Source: Pelagibius sp.
GTDB lineage: Bacteria; Pseudomonadota; Alphaproteobacteria; Kiloniellales; Kiloniellaceae
Assembly: GCA_028280305.1 (NCBI GenBank)
Contig: JANQMC010000004.1
Span: 1 to 64,000 of the forward strand
Length of the DNA stretch: 64,000 bases
Reading direction: 5' to 3'
Positions 41,680 to 52,111 of this stretch are shown piece by piece. Position 1 is the stretch's first letter, and every line of letters starts with the position of its first letter. The notes under the pieces are model-generated. The model saw nothing but the letters and a program-made list of their open reading frames with translations, made no database searches and was not told where the DNA came from. The translations under genes and the position numbers were made by a program.

Positions 41680-41738
41680 ATCGGATCATGTTTTGACGAA
41701 ACCACTTCGTGGCTTCGCCAAAACATGTGAATCCGATC
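41679..41738. repeat. Palindromic intergenic repeat, copy 2
   Basis: A 60-base near-perfect inverted repeat: GATCGGAT at one end and ATCCGATC at the other, CATGTTTT with AAAACATG inside, and GACGAAACCAC with GTGGCTTCGCC at the core. The core matches the palindrome at 13528-13576. It lies between convergent genes and could work as a bidirectional terminator. Confidence 0.75.
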
Positions 41739-41752
41739 GCCATCAAACAGTG

Positions 41753-41814
41753 AGAGCAGATTCACCGGGTTTGATGGATCGCTAAGGCGATCCCATCAAA
41801 CCCGGATCTGCTCT
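41753..41814. repeat. Second palindrome adjacent to copy 2
   Basis: AGAGCAGAT (41753-41761) pairs with ATCTGCTCT (41806-41814), and CCGGGTTTGATGG with CCATCAAACCCGG around ATCGCTAAGGCGAT. The right arm overlaps the stop codon of the LysR gene. The motif AGAGCAGAT also occurs shortly after the palindrome at 13528-13576 (at 13595-13603). Confidence 0.75.
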
Positions 41815-42682
41815 AGCCTCCCGACACCGCGCGGGCGGTTTCGAAAAACGCCCGGATCACCTTGCTGCCGGCCCGCTCGCGCAGGCAGACGAGCGCCTCA
41901 TCCATCAGCAATTCGCAATCCGACAGCCGCAATGGCACCAGGCGCGGGTCCTGCCCGAACTCCGCGGCTGAGACCACGCCAACGCCGCCACCGGTCGCCA
42001 CGATCTCCCGCACCGCCTCGCGGCCTTCGGCCTCGATCGCCGGTGTCAGGGTCAGGCCCCGCGCACGCACGGCGGCCTCAAAGCTCTGCCGGGTTTTGGA
42101 ACCGCGCTCGCGCAGCACCAGGGACTGCTCGCAGAGTGCTGCCAGGCTGACAGACTTGCGTTTCCCAAGAGGGTGCTCGGTGCTCACGAAAGCGATCAGC
42201 GGCGTCGAACTCAACTTGATGGTCTCAAAGTCGCGGCCCTTGGGCATCTCCCCCAGGATGCCCACCTCGGCCTCGTAATCGTAAAGCTGGGCGATAACCT
42301 CCTCGGAGTTGCCGGCGCTGACGACCATGGCGACGCCCGGATAGCGGTCGCGGAAACGGCCGAGGATATGCAGCATGTGATGCGCCGAATCCGCAACCAC
42401 GCGCAGGGATTCCAGGCGCAGCGCCCGGGATTCGGACAACAGCTCCTGAGCCTGCTTCTCCACCTCGAACATGCGCCTGCTGATCTCCAAGAGCCGTTGT
42501 CCGGCGCTCGTCAGGCTGACCTGCTTCTTGTGCCTGTTGAAGAGAATGACATCGTACTCCTCCTCAAGCTTGCGGACCTGATCGGAGATCGCCGGTTGGG
42601 TAAGGCCCAAGGCCGTGGCGGCGCGGGAAAACCCGCCGCTGACGGCGACATGATGGAAAGCTCTCAGTTGAACGTAGCGCAA
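41813..42682 (-). CDS. LysR-family regulator, probable controller of phosphonate genes
   Basis: The 289-residue regulator has the LysR winged helix (residues 1-60: RAFHHVAVSGGFSRAATALG, TQPAISDQVRKLEEEY) and a periplasmic-binding-like effector domain. The start is probably TTG at 42682 (MRYVQLRAFHHVA), since the family N-terminus begins there and no ATG is available. It is divergent from phnW, with 163 bases between, the standard LysR layout, so regulation of the 2-aminoethylphosphonate genes is inferred. Effector unknown. Confidence 0.9.
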   Translation of the reverse strand: MRYVQLRAFHHVAVSGGFSRAATALGLTQPAISDQVRKLEEEYDVILFNRHKKQVSLTSAGQRLLEISRRMFEVEKQAQELLSESRALRLESLRVVADSAHHMLHILGRFRDRYPGVAMVVSAGNSEEVIAQLYDYEAEVGILGEMPKGRDFETIKLSSTPLIAFVSTEHPLGKRKSVSLAALCEQSLVLRERGSKTRQSFEAAVRARGLTLTPAIEAEGREAVREIVATGGGVGVVSAAEFGQDPRLVPLRLSDCELLMDEALVCLRERAGSKVIRAFFETARAVSGG

Positions 42683-42723
42683 GACCCGAAGGCTCCGTCA
42701 AAGGGACGATGAGTAGCGAATTC

Positions 42724-42755
42724 TCATATCAGAAGAATCGATAGAAAGCATATGA
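42724..42755. promoter_or_regulatory. Possible LysR operator between regulator and phnW
   Basis: TCATAT (42724-42729) and ATATGA (42750-42755) form inverted arms 20 bases apart in an AT-rich stretch of the divergent intergenic region. This would suit a LysR-type site, but the half-sites are short and may be chance. Confidence 0.3.
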
Positions 42756-42845
42756 AATAGCGATTTTACAGATAAATCAAAAAGCTGGAGGATGCCTTGA
42801 AAGACCCCTTCTGACTTCATCTTGGACTTTAGGAGAGCGAGGCTG

Positions 42846-44042
42846 ATGACCCCGGCCAGCGGCGCAAATGCGCCCTTCGATCCGCCCGCGCAGGGCGAGC
42901 CCTATCTGTTGACCCCGGGCCCGCTGACGACCTCGGCTGAGGTCAAGACGGCGATGCTGAAGGATTGGGGGTCCTGGGACGGTGATTTCCGTGCCATGAC
43001 CGCTGAACTGCGGCGGCATCTGCTTGCCATCGCCGGTGACAGCGAGGGTTACTATGACTGTGTGCCTCTGCAAGGCAGCGGAACCTTCGCCGTCGAAGCC
43101 ATGCTCGGCTCATTTCTGCCGCGCGACGGCAAGGCGCTGGTTCTGGTGAACGGCGCCTACGGCCAGCGGATTGTCCAGACCCTCGGCTATCTCGGTCGCG
43201 CCTGCTGGATGATCGACAAGGGTGACTACCTGCCCCCGCGCGGAGCGGAAGTGGCTGCGGCGCTCGACGCCGATCCGGCGATCAGCCACGTTGTCCTGGT
43301 TCACTGCGAAACCTCTTCCGGCATTCTCAACCCTTTGCAGGAAATTGCCGAGGTGGTCGCTGCCAAAGGCCGTAAGCTGCTGATCGATTCCATGAGCGCC
43401 TTCGGCGCCCTGGACTTGAACCCCGAGGAGGTGCCCTACACGGCCATGGTCTCTTCCGCCAACAAGTGCATCGAGGGGGTGCCGGGCTTCGGCTTCGTCA
43501 TCGCCCGTAAAACCGAGATCGAGGCGGCCAAGGGGCGCAGCCATTCGCTCAGTCTCGACATCCATGATCAATGGGCCGTCATGGAGAAAACCGGGCAGTG
43601 GCGCTACACGCCGCCGACCCACGCCGTCGCCGCCTTTCTGCAAGCACTGAAACAGCACGAAGCCGAAGGCGGCGTTGCCGGCCGCAGCGCACGCTATGCG
43701 GCGAACCGCGATACTCTGGTGGCGGGCATGCGTGCCCTGGGCTTCGAGACTCTGCTGCAGGATGACTGGCTATCGCCGATCATCGTCACTTTTTTCAATC
43801 CGGCGCATCCGAAATTTGACTTCAAGCGTTTCTATGATCTGCTGAAGGCCAGAGGTTTTATCATCTATCCCGGCAAGTTGACGGTGGTCGACAGTTTCCG
43901 TATCGGATGCATCGGGCACCTGGACAGCGCGATCATGCAGCAGCTTGTCGATGCCGTGAGTGAAGTGCTGAAGGAGATGGGCGTCGACGACGCCGCGCCG
44001 CCAAGCGCCGCCATGAATGAACGGGCCAAGCTGGTCGCCTGA
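42846..44042 (+). CDS. phnW: 2-aminoethylphosphonate-pyruvate transaminase
   Basis: PhnW moves the amino group of 2-aminoethylphosphonate to pyruvate, giving phosphonoacetaldehyde and alanine. The 398-residue PLP enzyme has [10 protein letters not shown] near the start, [42 protein letters not shown] and the PLP lysine in [17 protein letters not shown] (about residue 200). The ATG at 42846 follows AGGAGAGCGAGG. It is first in a run phnW-phnA-phnY, which together give complete 2-aminoethylphosphonate catabolism to acetate and phosphate. Confidence 0.95.
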   Translation: MTPASGANAPFDPPAQGEPYLLTPGPLTTSAEVKTAMLKDWGSWDGDFRAMTAELRRHLLAIAGDSEGYYDCVPLQGSGTFAVEAMLGSFLPRDGKALVLVNGAYGQRIVQTLGYLGRACWMIDKGDYLPPRGAEVAAALDADPAISHVVLVHCETSSGILNPLQEIAEVVAAKGRKLLIDSMSAFGALDLNPEEVPYTAMVSSANKCIEGVPGFGFVIARKTEIEAAKGRSHSLSLDIHDQWAVMEKTGQWRYTPPTHAVAAFLQALKQHEAEGGVAGRSARYAANRDTLVAGMRALGFETLLQDDWLSPIIVTFFNPAHPKFDFKRFYDLLKARGFIIYPGKLTVVDSFRIGCIGHLDSAIMQQLVDAVSEVLKEMGVDDAAPPSAAMNERAKLVA

Positions 44043-45326
<1,284 letters not shown>

Positions 45327-45340
45327 AGGAAGACTTCGTT

Positions 45341-46801
45341 ATGAGTATCGCTGAAAGCTTCGCTGCGGCACCACGTCACGAGCCCATGCGCATCGCCGGG
45401 CGCAAGGTCGATGCCGAAGGCGTGATTGAGGTCCGTTACCCCTACACCGACGAAATGATCGGTACGGTGCCCGCAGGCTCCAGCGAGCACGCGCGCCAGG
45501 CCTTCGACATCGCCGCCGCCTACGAACCCAAGCTGACCCGCTACGAACGCCAGCAGATCCTTTTCAAGACGGCTGAGATCCTTGTCGCGCGGAAGGAGGA
45601 GATCTCCGACCTCATTACCCTGGAGCTTGGGATCTCCAAGGCCGACTCGCTCTACGAGGTCGGCCGCGCCTATGACGTCTTCACCTTGGCCGGGCAGCTC
45701 TGCATCCAGGACGACGGCGAAATTTTCTCCTGCGACCTGACGCCCCACGGCAAGGCGCGCAAGATCTTCACCACCCGCGAGCCCTTGAAGGCGATTTCCG
45801 CCATCACACCCTTCAATCACCCGCTCAATATGGTGGCGCACAAGATCGCGCCTTCCATCGTCACCAACAACTGCATGGTCTGCAAACCGACCGAACTGAC
45901 CCCGATGACGGCGCTGATCCTCGCCGACGTGCTCTACGAGGCCGGCCTGCCGCCGGAGATGTTCTCAGTGGTCACCGGTTTGCCCGGGGACATCGGCCTG
46001 GAAATGATCCAGAACCCGGAGATCGAGCTGATCACCTTCACCGGCGGCGTACCGGTCGGCAAGATGATCGCCGAGAAGGCGGGCTACAAGCGCACCGTGC
46101 TGGAACTGGGCGGCAACGACCCGCTGATCATCCTGAATGATCTGAATGACGACGACCTGGCCAAGGCCGCCGATCTGGCGGTTGCCGGCGCCACAAAGAA
46201 TTCCGGCCAGCGCTGCACGGCGGTAAAACGCATCCTCTGCCAGGAGAGCGTTGCCGAGCGCTTCGTGCCGTTGGTGCTGGAGCGGGCCAGGAAAATTCGT
46301 TTTGGCGATCCCATGGCCAAGGACACCGATCTTGGCACCGTGGTTCACGCACAGGCCGCTGAAACCTTCGAAAACAGGGTCCTGGCCGCCGCTGAAGCCG
46401 GTGCCGAGGTTCTCTACAATCCCGGACGCCAGGGCGCCCTGCTGCCGCCGATCGTGGTCGATCGCGTGCCCCATGAATCCGAGCTGGTGATGGAGGAGAC
46501 TTTCGGCCCCATCGTTCCCATCGCCCGGGTGCCCGACGACGACGAAGCGGTGATGAAGGTCTCAAACTCGACGGCGTTCGGCCTGTCCTCCGGGGTCTGC
46601 ACCAACGACTTCAACCGCATGCAGGCCTACATCAAAGGCCTGAAGGTCGGCACGGTGAACATCTGGGAAGTGCCCGGCTATCGCATCGAGATGTCGCCCT
46701 TCGGCGGCATCAAGGATTCCGGCCTCGGCTACAAGGAAGGCGTTATCGAGGCGGTGAAGAGCTACACCAACGTGAAGACCTTCTCCCTGCCGTGGAGTTA
46801 G
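45341..46801 (+). CDS. phnY: Phosphonoacetaldehyde dehydrogenase
   Basis: This NAD(P)-dependent aldehyde dehydrogenase oxidises phosphonoacetaldehyde to phosphonoacetate. The 486-residue protein has the aldehyde dehydrogenase motifs: [30 protein letters not shown], the catalytic Glu in [12 protein letters not shown], and the catalytic Cys in [11 protein letters not shown]. The specific assignment rests on its place behind phnW and phnA, with no phosphonatase (phnX) present; by sequence alone it is an aldehyde dehydrogenase. The ATG is 14 bases after the phnA stop, with AAAGGA ahead of it. Confidence 0.92.
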   Translation: MSIAESFAAAPRHEPMRIAGRKVDAEGVIEVRYPYTDEMIGTVPAGSSEHARQAFDIAAAYEPKLTRYERQQILFKTAEILVARKEEISDLITLELGISKADSLYEVGRAYDVFTLAGQLCIQDDGEIFSCDLTPHGKARKIFTTREPLKAISAITPFNHPLNMVAHKIAPSIVTNNCMVCKPTELTPMTALILADVLYEAGLPPEMFSVVTGLPGDIGLEMIQNPEIELITFTGGVPVGKMIAEKAGYKRTVLELGGNDPLIILNDLNDDDLAKAADLAVAGATKNSGQRCTAVKRILCQESVAERFVPLVLERARKIRFGDPMAKDTDLGTVVHAQAAETFENRVLAAAEAGAEVLYNPGRQGALLPPIVVDRVPHESELVMEETFGPIVPIARVPDDDEAVMKVSNSTAFGLSSGVCTNDFNRMQAYIKGLKVGTVNIWEVPGYRIEMSPFGGIKDSGLGYKEGVIEAVKSYTNVKTFSLPWS

Positions 46802-46854
46802 ATGCAGTCGGCAGCCTTCCAACCAACCGTGAACCGGCCGAGCTAGGGACCTGA

Positions 46855-47697
46855 TTGTCTGAATTTGCGGTAGTGCTGGTGCTCAGCGCGGCGGTGCTGC
46901 ACGCCACCTGGAACGCCATCGTCAAGGGCACGCGGGCCCGGGTTTTGGTGCTGGCGGCGGTGGCCGGCGCCAATGGGACCGTCGGCGTGGTTCTGATCCT
47001 CTGGGCAGAGGCACCGCTGGCGGCGTCCTGGCCCTATATCGCCGCCTCGGCGACCACCCACTACGGCTACTACTATTTTCTGTCGATGGCCTACAAATGG
47101 GGTGACCTGTCGCGGGTCTATCCCATCTCCCGCGGCATCGCACCCTTGCTGGTGTCGCTCGGCGCTCTGTTTTTTGCCGGGGAGATGCTTACCTCCCAGG
47201 GCTGGGCCGGGGTTGCCCTGGTCTCTGCCGGCGTCTGCCTGCTGGCCTTCTTTTCCCGAGGTCCCAGCGTCCCCGACAAGCGCTCGACCCTGGCCGCCGT
47301 CGCCACCGGCCTCATCATCGCCACCTACAGCGTGATTGACGGCATCGGCGTCAGACTTTCCGGCAGCCCCTTCGGCTACATGGGCTGGCTGTTCTTGAGC
47401 GAGTTTCTGGTCAGCCTCTTCGTTATCGTAAAGCTGCGCCCCCGGCTGACGCCCGAGGTACGCGCCACATTGCGTGTCGGCTATCTGGGCGGGCTCTGCG
47501 CCGTCGCAAGCTACGGCCTGGTGATCTACGCCAATACCCTGGCGCCGCTCGGCATGGTCTCGGCCCTGCGCGAGTCCAGCGTTATCTTCGCCGCACTCTT
47601 CGGCGTCGTTATTTTTCGCGAGCGGCCCTGGGCCAGCCGGATTGCGGCGGCGGTCATCGTCGGCGGCGGCGTGCTGATGCTGGCTCTCACCCGGTAG
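46855..47697 (+). CDS. EamA/DMT-family membrane transporter
   Basis: This 280-residue protein has about ten membrane segments in two EamA halves (VLHATWNAIVKG in the first; SALRESSVIFAALFGVVIF in the second). Members move small metabolites, often outwards; the substrate is unknown. It starts with TTG behind AGGGA, 53 bases after phnY. Its position inside the phosphonate cluster suggests a link to phosphonate or a pathway by-product, for example alanine, but that is inference. Confidence 0.88.
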   Translation: MSEFAVVLVLSAAVLHATWNAIVKGTRARVLVLAAVAGANGTVGVVLILWAEAPLAASWPYIAASATTHYGYYYFLSMAYKWGDLSRVYPISRGIAPLLVSLGALFFAGEMLTSQGWAGVALVSAGVCLLAFFSRGPSVPDKRSTLAAVATGLIIATYSVIDGIGVRLSGSPFGYMGWLFLSEFLVSLFVIVKLRPRLTPEVRATLRVGYLGGLCAVASYGLVIYANTLAPLGMVSALRESSVIFAALFGVVIFRERPWASRIAAAVIVGGGVLMLALTR

Positions 47698-47884
47698 CTC
47701 CAACTATCAGCAAAATCTTTCAACGCATAAAAATAATAGATTTTCTCTATTGAAGGGGACCATGCACAATTCCCCAAGGGTCGATGGCTGCCGGGCAGAA
47801 ATCAGGGATGCGCGCTGTGCCACTCAGGCCCAAAAGCAATTCACGAAGAACGAAAACGTTCGCTAGGCAACAGGGGAAAACACC

Positions 47885-48907
47885 ATGGCTTTTCGTAGGA
47901 CCTGTCTGACCGCTGTCGCGGCCAGCCTGTTGATCGCCACGACGGCGGCGGCACAAACCAAGCTCACGGTCTACACGGCCGTCGAAGCGGAAGACCTGAA
48001 GCGTTACGCCGAGACCTTCAATCAGGATCATCCGGATATCGAGATCAACTGGGTTCGCGATTCCACCGGCATCATCACCGCCAAACTGCTGGCGGAAAAA
48101 AACAATCCGCAGGCCGATGTGGTCTGGGGGCTGGCGGCGACCTCGCTGTTGTTGCTGAAGACCGAAGGCATGCTGGAAGCTTATGCCCCCAAGGGGGTGG
48201 AGAAGCTGGATCCCAAGTTCGTCGACAAGAGCGACCCGCCGGCCTGGGTCGGCATGGACGCCTGGGTCGCCTCGGTCTGCTACAACACCGTTGAGGCGGC
48301 CAAGCTCGGCCTGACGCCGCCGAAAACCTGGAAGGACCTGACCAAGCCGGAATATGCCGGTCACGTCATCATGCCGAACCCGAACTCCTCGGGCACCGGT
48401 TTCCTGGATGTTTCAAGCTGGCTGCAGATCTTCGGTGAGGACGGCGGCTGGGACTACATGGATAAGCTGCACGGCAATATCGCCCGCTACACCCATTCCG
48501 GCTCCAAGCCCTGCAAGCTCGCCGCCGCGGGGGAGATCCCCATCGGCGTGTCCTTCGCGTTCCGCGGCGCCAAGTCCAAGGCCGCCGGCGCGCCGCTGGA
48601 GATCATCGTGCCCGAAGAGGGCGTGGGCTGGGATATGGAAGCAACCGCCATTGTCGCCGGCACCGGGAATCTGGAGGCTGCCAAGACCCTGGTCGACTGG
48701 TCGATCACGCGGAAAGCCAACGAGATGTACAACAGCGGCTATGCCGTGGTTGCCATGCCCGGTGTGGCCAAGCCGGTCGAGCACTTTCCGCCCAGTCTGG
48801 TCGATAAGATGATCGACAACGACTTCGAGTTTGCGGCCAACAACCGCAAGGCCATCCTTGAGGAATGGCAGAAGCGTTACGACTCGAAGTCCGAACCCAA
48901 AAGCTGA
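47885..48907 (+). CDS. 2-aminoethylphosphonate ABC transporter, substrate-binding protein
   Basis: This periplasmic binding protein has 340 residues with a signal peptide (MAFRRTCLTAVAASLLIATT, cut after AAAQ near residue 23). The mature protein is an iron/thiamine-type SBP (TKLTVYTAVEAEDLKRYAET; the ADVVWGLAATSL and GTGFLDVSSWL segments) and fits the 2-aminoethylphosphonate SBPs of the PhnS/AepX type. It lies after the DMT gene and before the ATPase and permease genes. A strong hairpin between it and the ATPase gene may let the SBP be made in excess. Confidence 0.92.
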   Translation: MAFRRTCLTAVAASLLIATTAAAQTKLTVYTAVEAEDLKRYAETFNQDHPDIEINWVRDSTGIITAKLLAEKNNPQADVVWGLAATSLLLLKTEGMLEAYAPKGVEKLDPKFVDKSDPPAWVGMDAWVASVCYNTVEAAKLGLTPPKTWKDLTKPEYAGHVIMPNPNSSGTGFLDVSSWLQIFGEDGGWDYMDKLHGNIARYTHSGSKPCKLAAAGEIPIGVSFAFRGAKSKAAGAPLEIIVPEEGVGWDMEATAIVAGTGNLEAAKTLVDWSITRKANEMYNSGYAVVAMPGVAKPVEHFPPSLVDKMIDNDFEFAANNRKAILEEWQKRYDSKSEPKS

Positions 48908-48926
48908 TTGCAGCCTGGGCTTGCCG

Positions 48927-48956
48927 AAGAGGGCGCCGCTTGCGGCGCCCTCTTTC
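48927..48956 (+). terminator. Strong hairpin between SBP and ATPase genes
   Basis: A 13-base perfect stem, AAGAGGGCGCCGC with GCGGCGCCCTCTT, closes on a TT loop and runs into TTTC. It lies 20 bases after the SBP stop codon. It may terminate partly, or stabilise the 3' end of the SBP message. Confidence 0.75.
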
Positions 48957-49008
48957 GATCCGGCACGCCCCTGCGCATACTTAGGTGCAATTGAGCGAGG
49001 CTTCCTTG

Positions 49009-50112
49009 GTGTCCAACTATCTGCGTATCCGCAACCTCCAAAAAGACTTCGGCGACTTTACCGCGCTGAAAGACATCTCCCTGGATATCGAGGAGGGCGA
49101 GTTCGTCTGCTTCCTCGGCCCCTCGGGTTGCGGCAAGACCACCTTATTGCGCGCCATCGCCGGCCTCGACCTGCAAAGCTACGGCAGCATCGAACAGGGT
49201 GGCCGCGACATATCCGCCCTGCCCATAGCGCAGCGCGACTTCGGCATTGTATTTCAGTCCTACGCGCTGTTTCCCAACCTGACGATCGAACGCAACATCG
49301 CCTTCGGTCTGGAAAACGCCGGCCGATCGAAAACCGAAATAAATGACCGTGTCGCAGAGCTGCTGGCACTCGTCGATCTGGCGGATCAGGGGCAGAAGTA
49401 TCCGGCACAGCTTTCCGGCGGCCAGCAGCAACGTATCGCCTTGGCCCGGGCCATCGCCACCTCGCCCGGGCTGCTGCTGCTCGACGAACCGCTCTCGGCG
49501 CTGGATGCCAAGGTTCGGGTTCACCTGCGCCATCAGATCAAGGAACTGCAGCGCAAGCTGGACGTCACCACCGTCATGGTGACCCACGACCAGGAGGAAG
49601 CCCTCTCCATGGCCGACCGCATCGTGGTCATGAATCACGGTGTGATCGAGCAGGTCGGCACGCCCACGCAGATCTACCGCGAGCCTCGATCGCTTTTCGT
49701 TGCCGACTTTATCGGCGAGACCAACCAGATCCGCTCCACCATTACGGCACCTGACGAACTGACCGTCGGGAGGTGCGACCTGAAAAGCAGTGCGCACGGG
49801 TTTTCGCTCGGACAAGAAGTCATCGTGACCATCCGGCCCGAAGATATCATTCCTCATGAAGCAGGGAGCCACAGGGCGGGGAGCACGCACAGCGCTCTGG
49901 CGGTTGCTGTCGCCGAGATGGAGTTTCTCGGCTCTTTCTGGCGTTCGCGTCTGACCGGCGCGGAACTGGGCGATGAAGAACTCTATGCGGACTTTTCCAT
50001 CAACGCGGTACGCCGCCTCTCGCTCGAGGCGGGTGCCGCGCTGACCATTGAGCTGCCCGCCGACCGGCTGATCGCCTTTCCCGCAGGAGGTGACGGTGTC
50101 GGCAACGGCTGA
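49009..50112 (+). CDS. 2-aminoethylphosphonate ABC transporter, ATP-binding protein
   Basis: This 367-residue ATPase of the spermidine/iron/phosphonate type has Walker A GPSGCGKTT, Q-loop FQSYALFPN, signature LSGGQQQRIALARA, Walker B LLLLDEPLSALD and the H-loop VMVTHDQEEA. A C-terminal TOBE domain (from about residue 245) follows. GTG at 49009 has GAGG eight bases ahead; an in-frame GTG at 48985 is the other candidate. The end overlaps the permease start by 17 bases. Confidence 0.93.
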   Translation: MSNYLRIRNLQKDFGDFTALKDISLDIEEGEFVCFLGPSGCGKTTLLRAIAGLDLQSYGSIEQGGRDISALPIAQRDFGIVFQSYALFPNLTIERNIAFGLENAGRSKTEINDRVAELLALVDLADQGQKYPAQLSGGQQQRIALARAIATSPGLLLLDEPLSALDAKVRVHLRHQIKELQRKLDVTTVMVTHDQEEALSMADRIVVMNHGVIEQVGTPTQIYREPRSLFVADFIGETNQIRSTITAPDELTVGRCDLKSSAHGFSLGQEVIVTIRPEDIIPHEAGSHRAGSTHSALAVAVAEMEFLGSFWRSRLTGAELGDEELYADFSINAVRRLSLEAGAALTIELPADRLIAFPAGGDGVGNG

Positions 50113-52111
50113 AAGCTTTCAGCCGAAAAGGCGGCCGGTCAAAGCCAGCCTGGGCCGCGACGATTTTGTGATGCGCGGCTTCATGGTCGTGATCGCGCTC
50201 TATTTGCTGATTGCGCTTGCCCTTCCCCTCTATGCCATGCTGTCGAAGTCGTTCTCGACCTACAGCTTCGACCTCGAAGCCTACGAGTTTCAGGTCAGCG
50301 ACGAAGCCGGCCGCTTCGATACACCGCCGGTATCGGCGGCAAGTCTGAACGAAACCCTGCAGGCAGTACCGCCGGAAGCTTTGGCGACAAGCGGGGACGG
50401 ACGCCTGCCGGCCACCAGCTTCTTCCCCGATTTCAGCTTCCGCAGCCCGGTGCTCTACCGCATTCGCGGCAGCGATGCCGATGCGGTTTTCCTGATCGGC
50501 TCCGAACGGTTCACCGGCACGCAGTGGCAGGAGGTGGACTCCAACACGTTCCGCCGGGTCATGCTGCGGCCTTCACGCGCCCAGGGCCTGCAGAACTACG
50601 TTACCTATTTCTCGACGCCGTCGCTGTTCCAGTCGATCGAGAATTCCCTGTTCATCGCGGCACTCAGCACCGTGATCACCGTGAGTCTCGCCTTCGGCTT
50701 TGCCTATGCCCTCAGCCGCAGCTGCATGCGCTTCAAAGGGTTTTTCAGGCTGATCGCTCTGGCGCCCATTCTCGTGCCCTCCCTCCTGCCCGGCATTGCC
50801 CTGGTCTACCTCTTCGGCAACCAGGGCATGATCAAGGGCCTGCTGCTGGGGGAGTCGATCTACGGGCCCATCGGTATCGTCATAGGCTCGGTGTTCTTCA
50901 CCTTCCCCCACGCCATGCTGATCATCACCACGGCCCTGGCCATTTCCGATGCACGGCTTTATGAGGCAGCGGAATCTCTTAAGGCCAGCCGCTGGAAGAT
51001 CTTCTGGACCGTCACCCTGCCCGGCGCCCGCTACGGCCTGATCTCCGCAGCCTTCGTGGTTTTCAATCTGGTGATCACCGACTTCGGCCTGCCCAAGGTG
51101 ATCGGCGGGCAATACAACATGCTGGCGGTCGACATCTACAAGCAGGTCATCGGTCAGCAGAACTTCGAAATGGGCGCCGTGGTTTCGGTGGTGCTGCTGA
51201 TTCCGGCGCTGGTCGCCTTCGCCGTGGACCGGCAGGTTCAGAAGAAGCAGGTCGCCCTGCTGTCGGCCCGCTCCGTCCCTTACCAGCCGCGGCCCAACCC
51301 ACGCAACGACTGGCTGGCTTTCGGTTACTGCGGACTCGTGGCCGTCTTCATCATCGGCCTGCTGGCGGTCTGCCAGTTCGCCGCGCTGATCAAGTTCTGG
51401 CCCTACGACCTCAGCCTCAGCCTCAACAACTATGCTTTCGACCTGATGGACGGCGGTGGTTGGGCCTCTTACTACAACTCCATTGAGATGGCCCTGCTGA
51501 CCGCCCTGATCGGCACCCTGGTGGTCTTCACCGGCGGCTATATGGTCGAGAAGACCAAGGGCTTCAACAGTGGACGCGGGCTCTTTCAACTGCTGGCGAT
51601 GCTGCCCATGGCAATCCCCGGCATGGTGCTCGGGCTGGCCTACATCTTCTTCTTCAACAACCCGCAAAACCCATTGAACTTCTTCTACGGCACCATGGCG
51701 ATCCTGGTGATCTGCACGGTCACCCACTTCTATACGGTCTCGCACCTGACCGCCGTGACCGCTCTGAAACAGATGGACCGGGAATTCGAGTCCGTCGCCG
51801 CCTCGCTGAAGCAGCCCTTCACCAGGCTGTTCCGTGTGGTGACGGTACCGGTCTGCCTGCCGACCATCCTCGACATCTCGATCTATCTCTTCGTTAATGC
51901 CATGACGACCGTCTCAGCGGTGGTGTTCCTGTACTCACCGACGACGACTCTGGCTTCCGTCGCCGTGCTCAATATGGACGATGCCGGCGACATCGCCCCA
52001 GCCGCTGCCATGGGCATGATGATCTTCTATACCAACGCCGGCGCCCGCATCCTGCACTTGGTTATTTCAAAAGGCGTGTTGAAACGCACCCAGGCCTGGC
52101 GCTTTCGTTAG
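50096..52111 (+). CDS. Fused two-domain ABC permease for 2-aminoethylphosphonate
   Basis: This 671-residue membrane protein contains two tandem permease domains, each with the inner-membrane EAA-type loop (AAESLKASRWKIFWTVTLPG near residue 295; VAASLKQPFTRLFRVVTVP near residue 565). Both halves would form the channel that other systems build from two proteins. Between the first membrane helix (about 30-50) and the second (about 183) lies an unusual 100-residue periplasmic insert (about 66-165) with no recognised fold. GTG at 50096 has AGGAGG immediately upstream. Its stop overlaps the stop of the convergent kinase gene (TTAG). Confidence 0.93.
   Translation: MSATAESFQPKRRPVKASLGRDDFVMRGFMVVIALYLLIALALPLYAMLSKSFSTYSFDLEAYEFQVSDEAGRFDTPPVSAASLNETLQAVPPEALATSGDGRLPATSFFPDFSFRSPVLYRIRGSDADAVFLIGSERFTGTQWQEVDSNTFRRVMLRPSRAQGLQNYVTYFSTPSLFQSIENSLFIAALSTVITVSLAFGFAYALSRSCMRFKGFFRLIALAPILVPSLLPGIALVYLFGNQGMIKGLLLGESIYGPIGIVIGSVFFTFPHAMLIITTALAISDARLYEAAESLKASRWKIFWTVTLPGARYGLISAAFVVFNLVITDFGLPKVIGGQYNMLAVDIYKQVIGQQNFEMGAVVSVVLLIPALVAFAVDRQVQKKQVALLSARSVPYQPRPNPRNDWLAFGYCGLVAVFIIGLLAVCQFAALIKFWPYDLSLSLNNYAFDLMDGGGWASYYNSIEMALLTALIGTLVVFTGGYMVEKTKGFNSGRGLFQLLAMLPMAIPGMVLGLAYIFFFNNPQNPLNFFYGTMAILVICTVTHFYTVSHLTAVTALKQMDREFESVAASLKQPFTRLFRVVTVPVCLPTILDISIYLFVNAMTTVSAVVFLYSPTTTLASVAVLNMDDAGDIAPAAAMGMMIFYTNAGARILHLVISKGVLKRTQAWRFR

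Noticed and set aside
50573..51745. 390-codon frame on the minus strand opposite the fused permease
   Set aside because: The reading frame is the complement of an obvious membrane protein and its product is rich in His/Gln/Asp without any domain.
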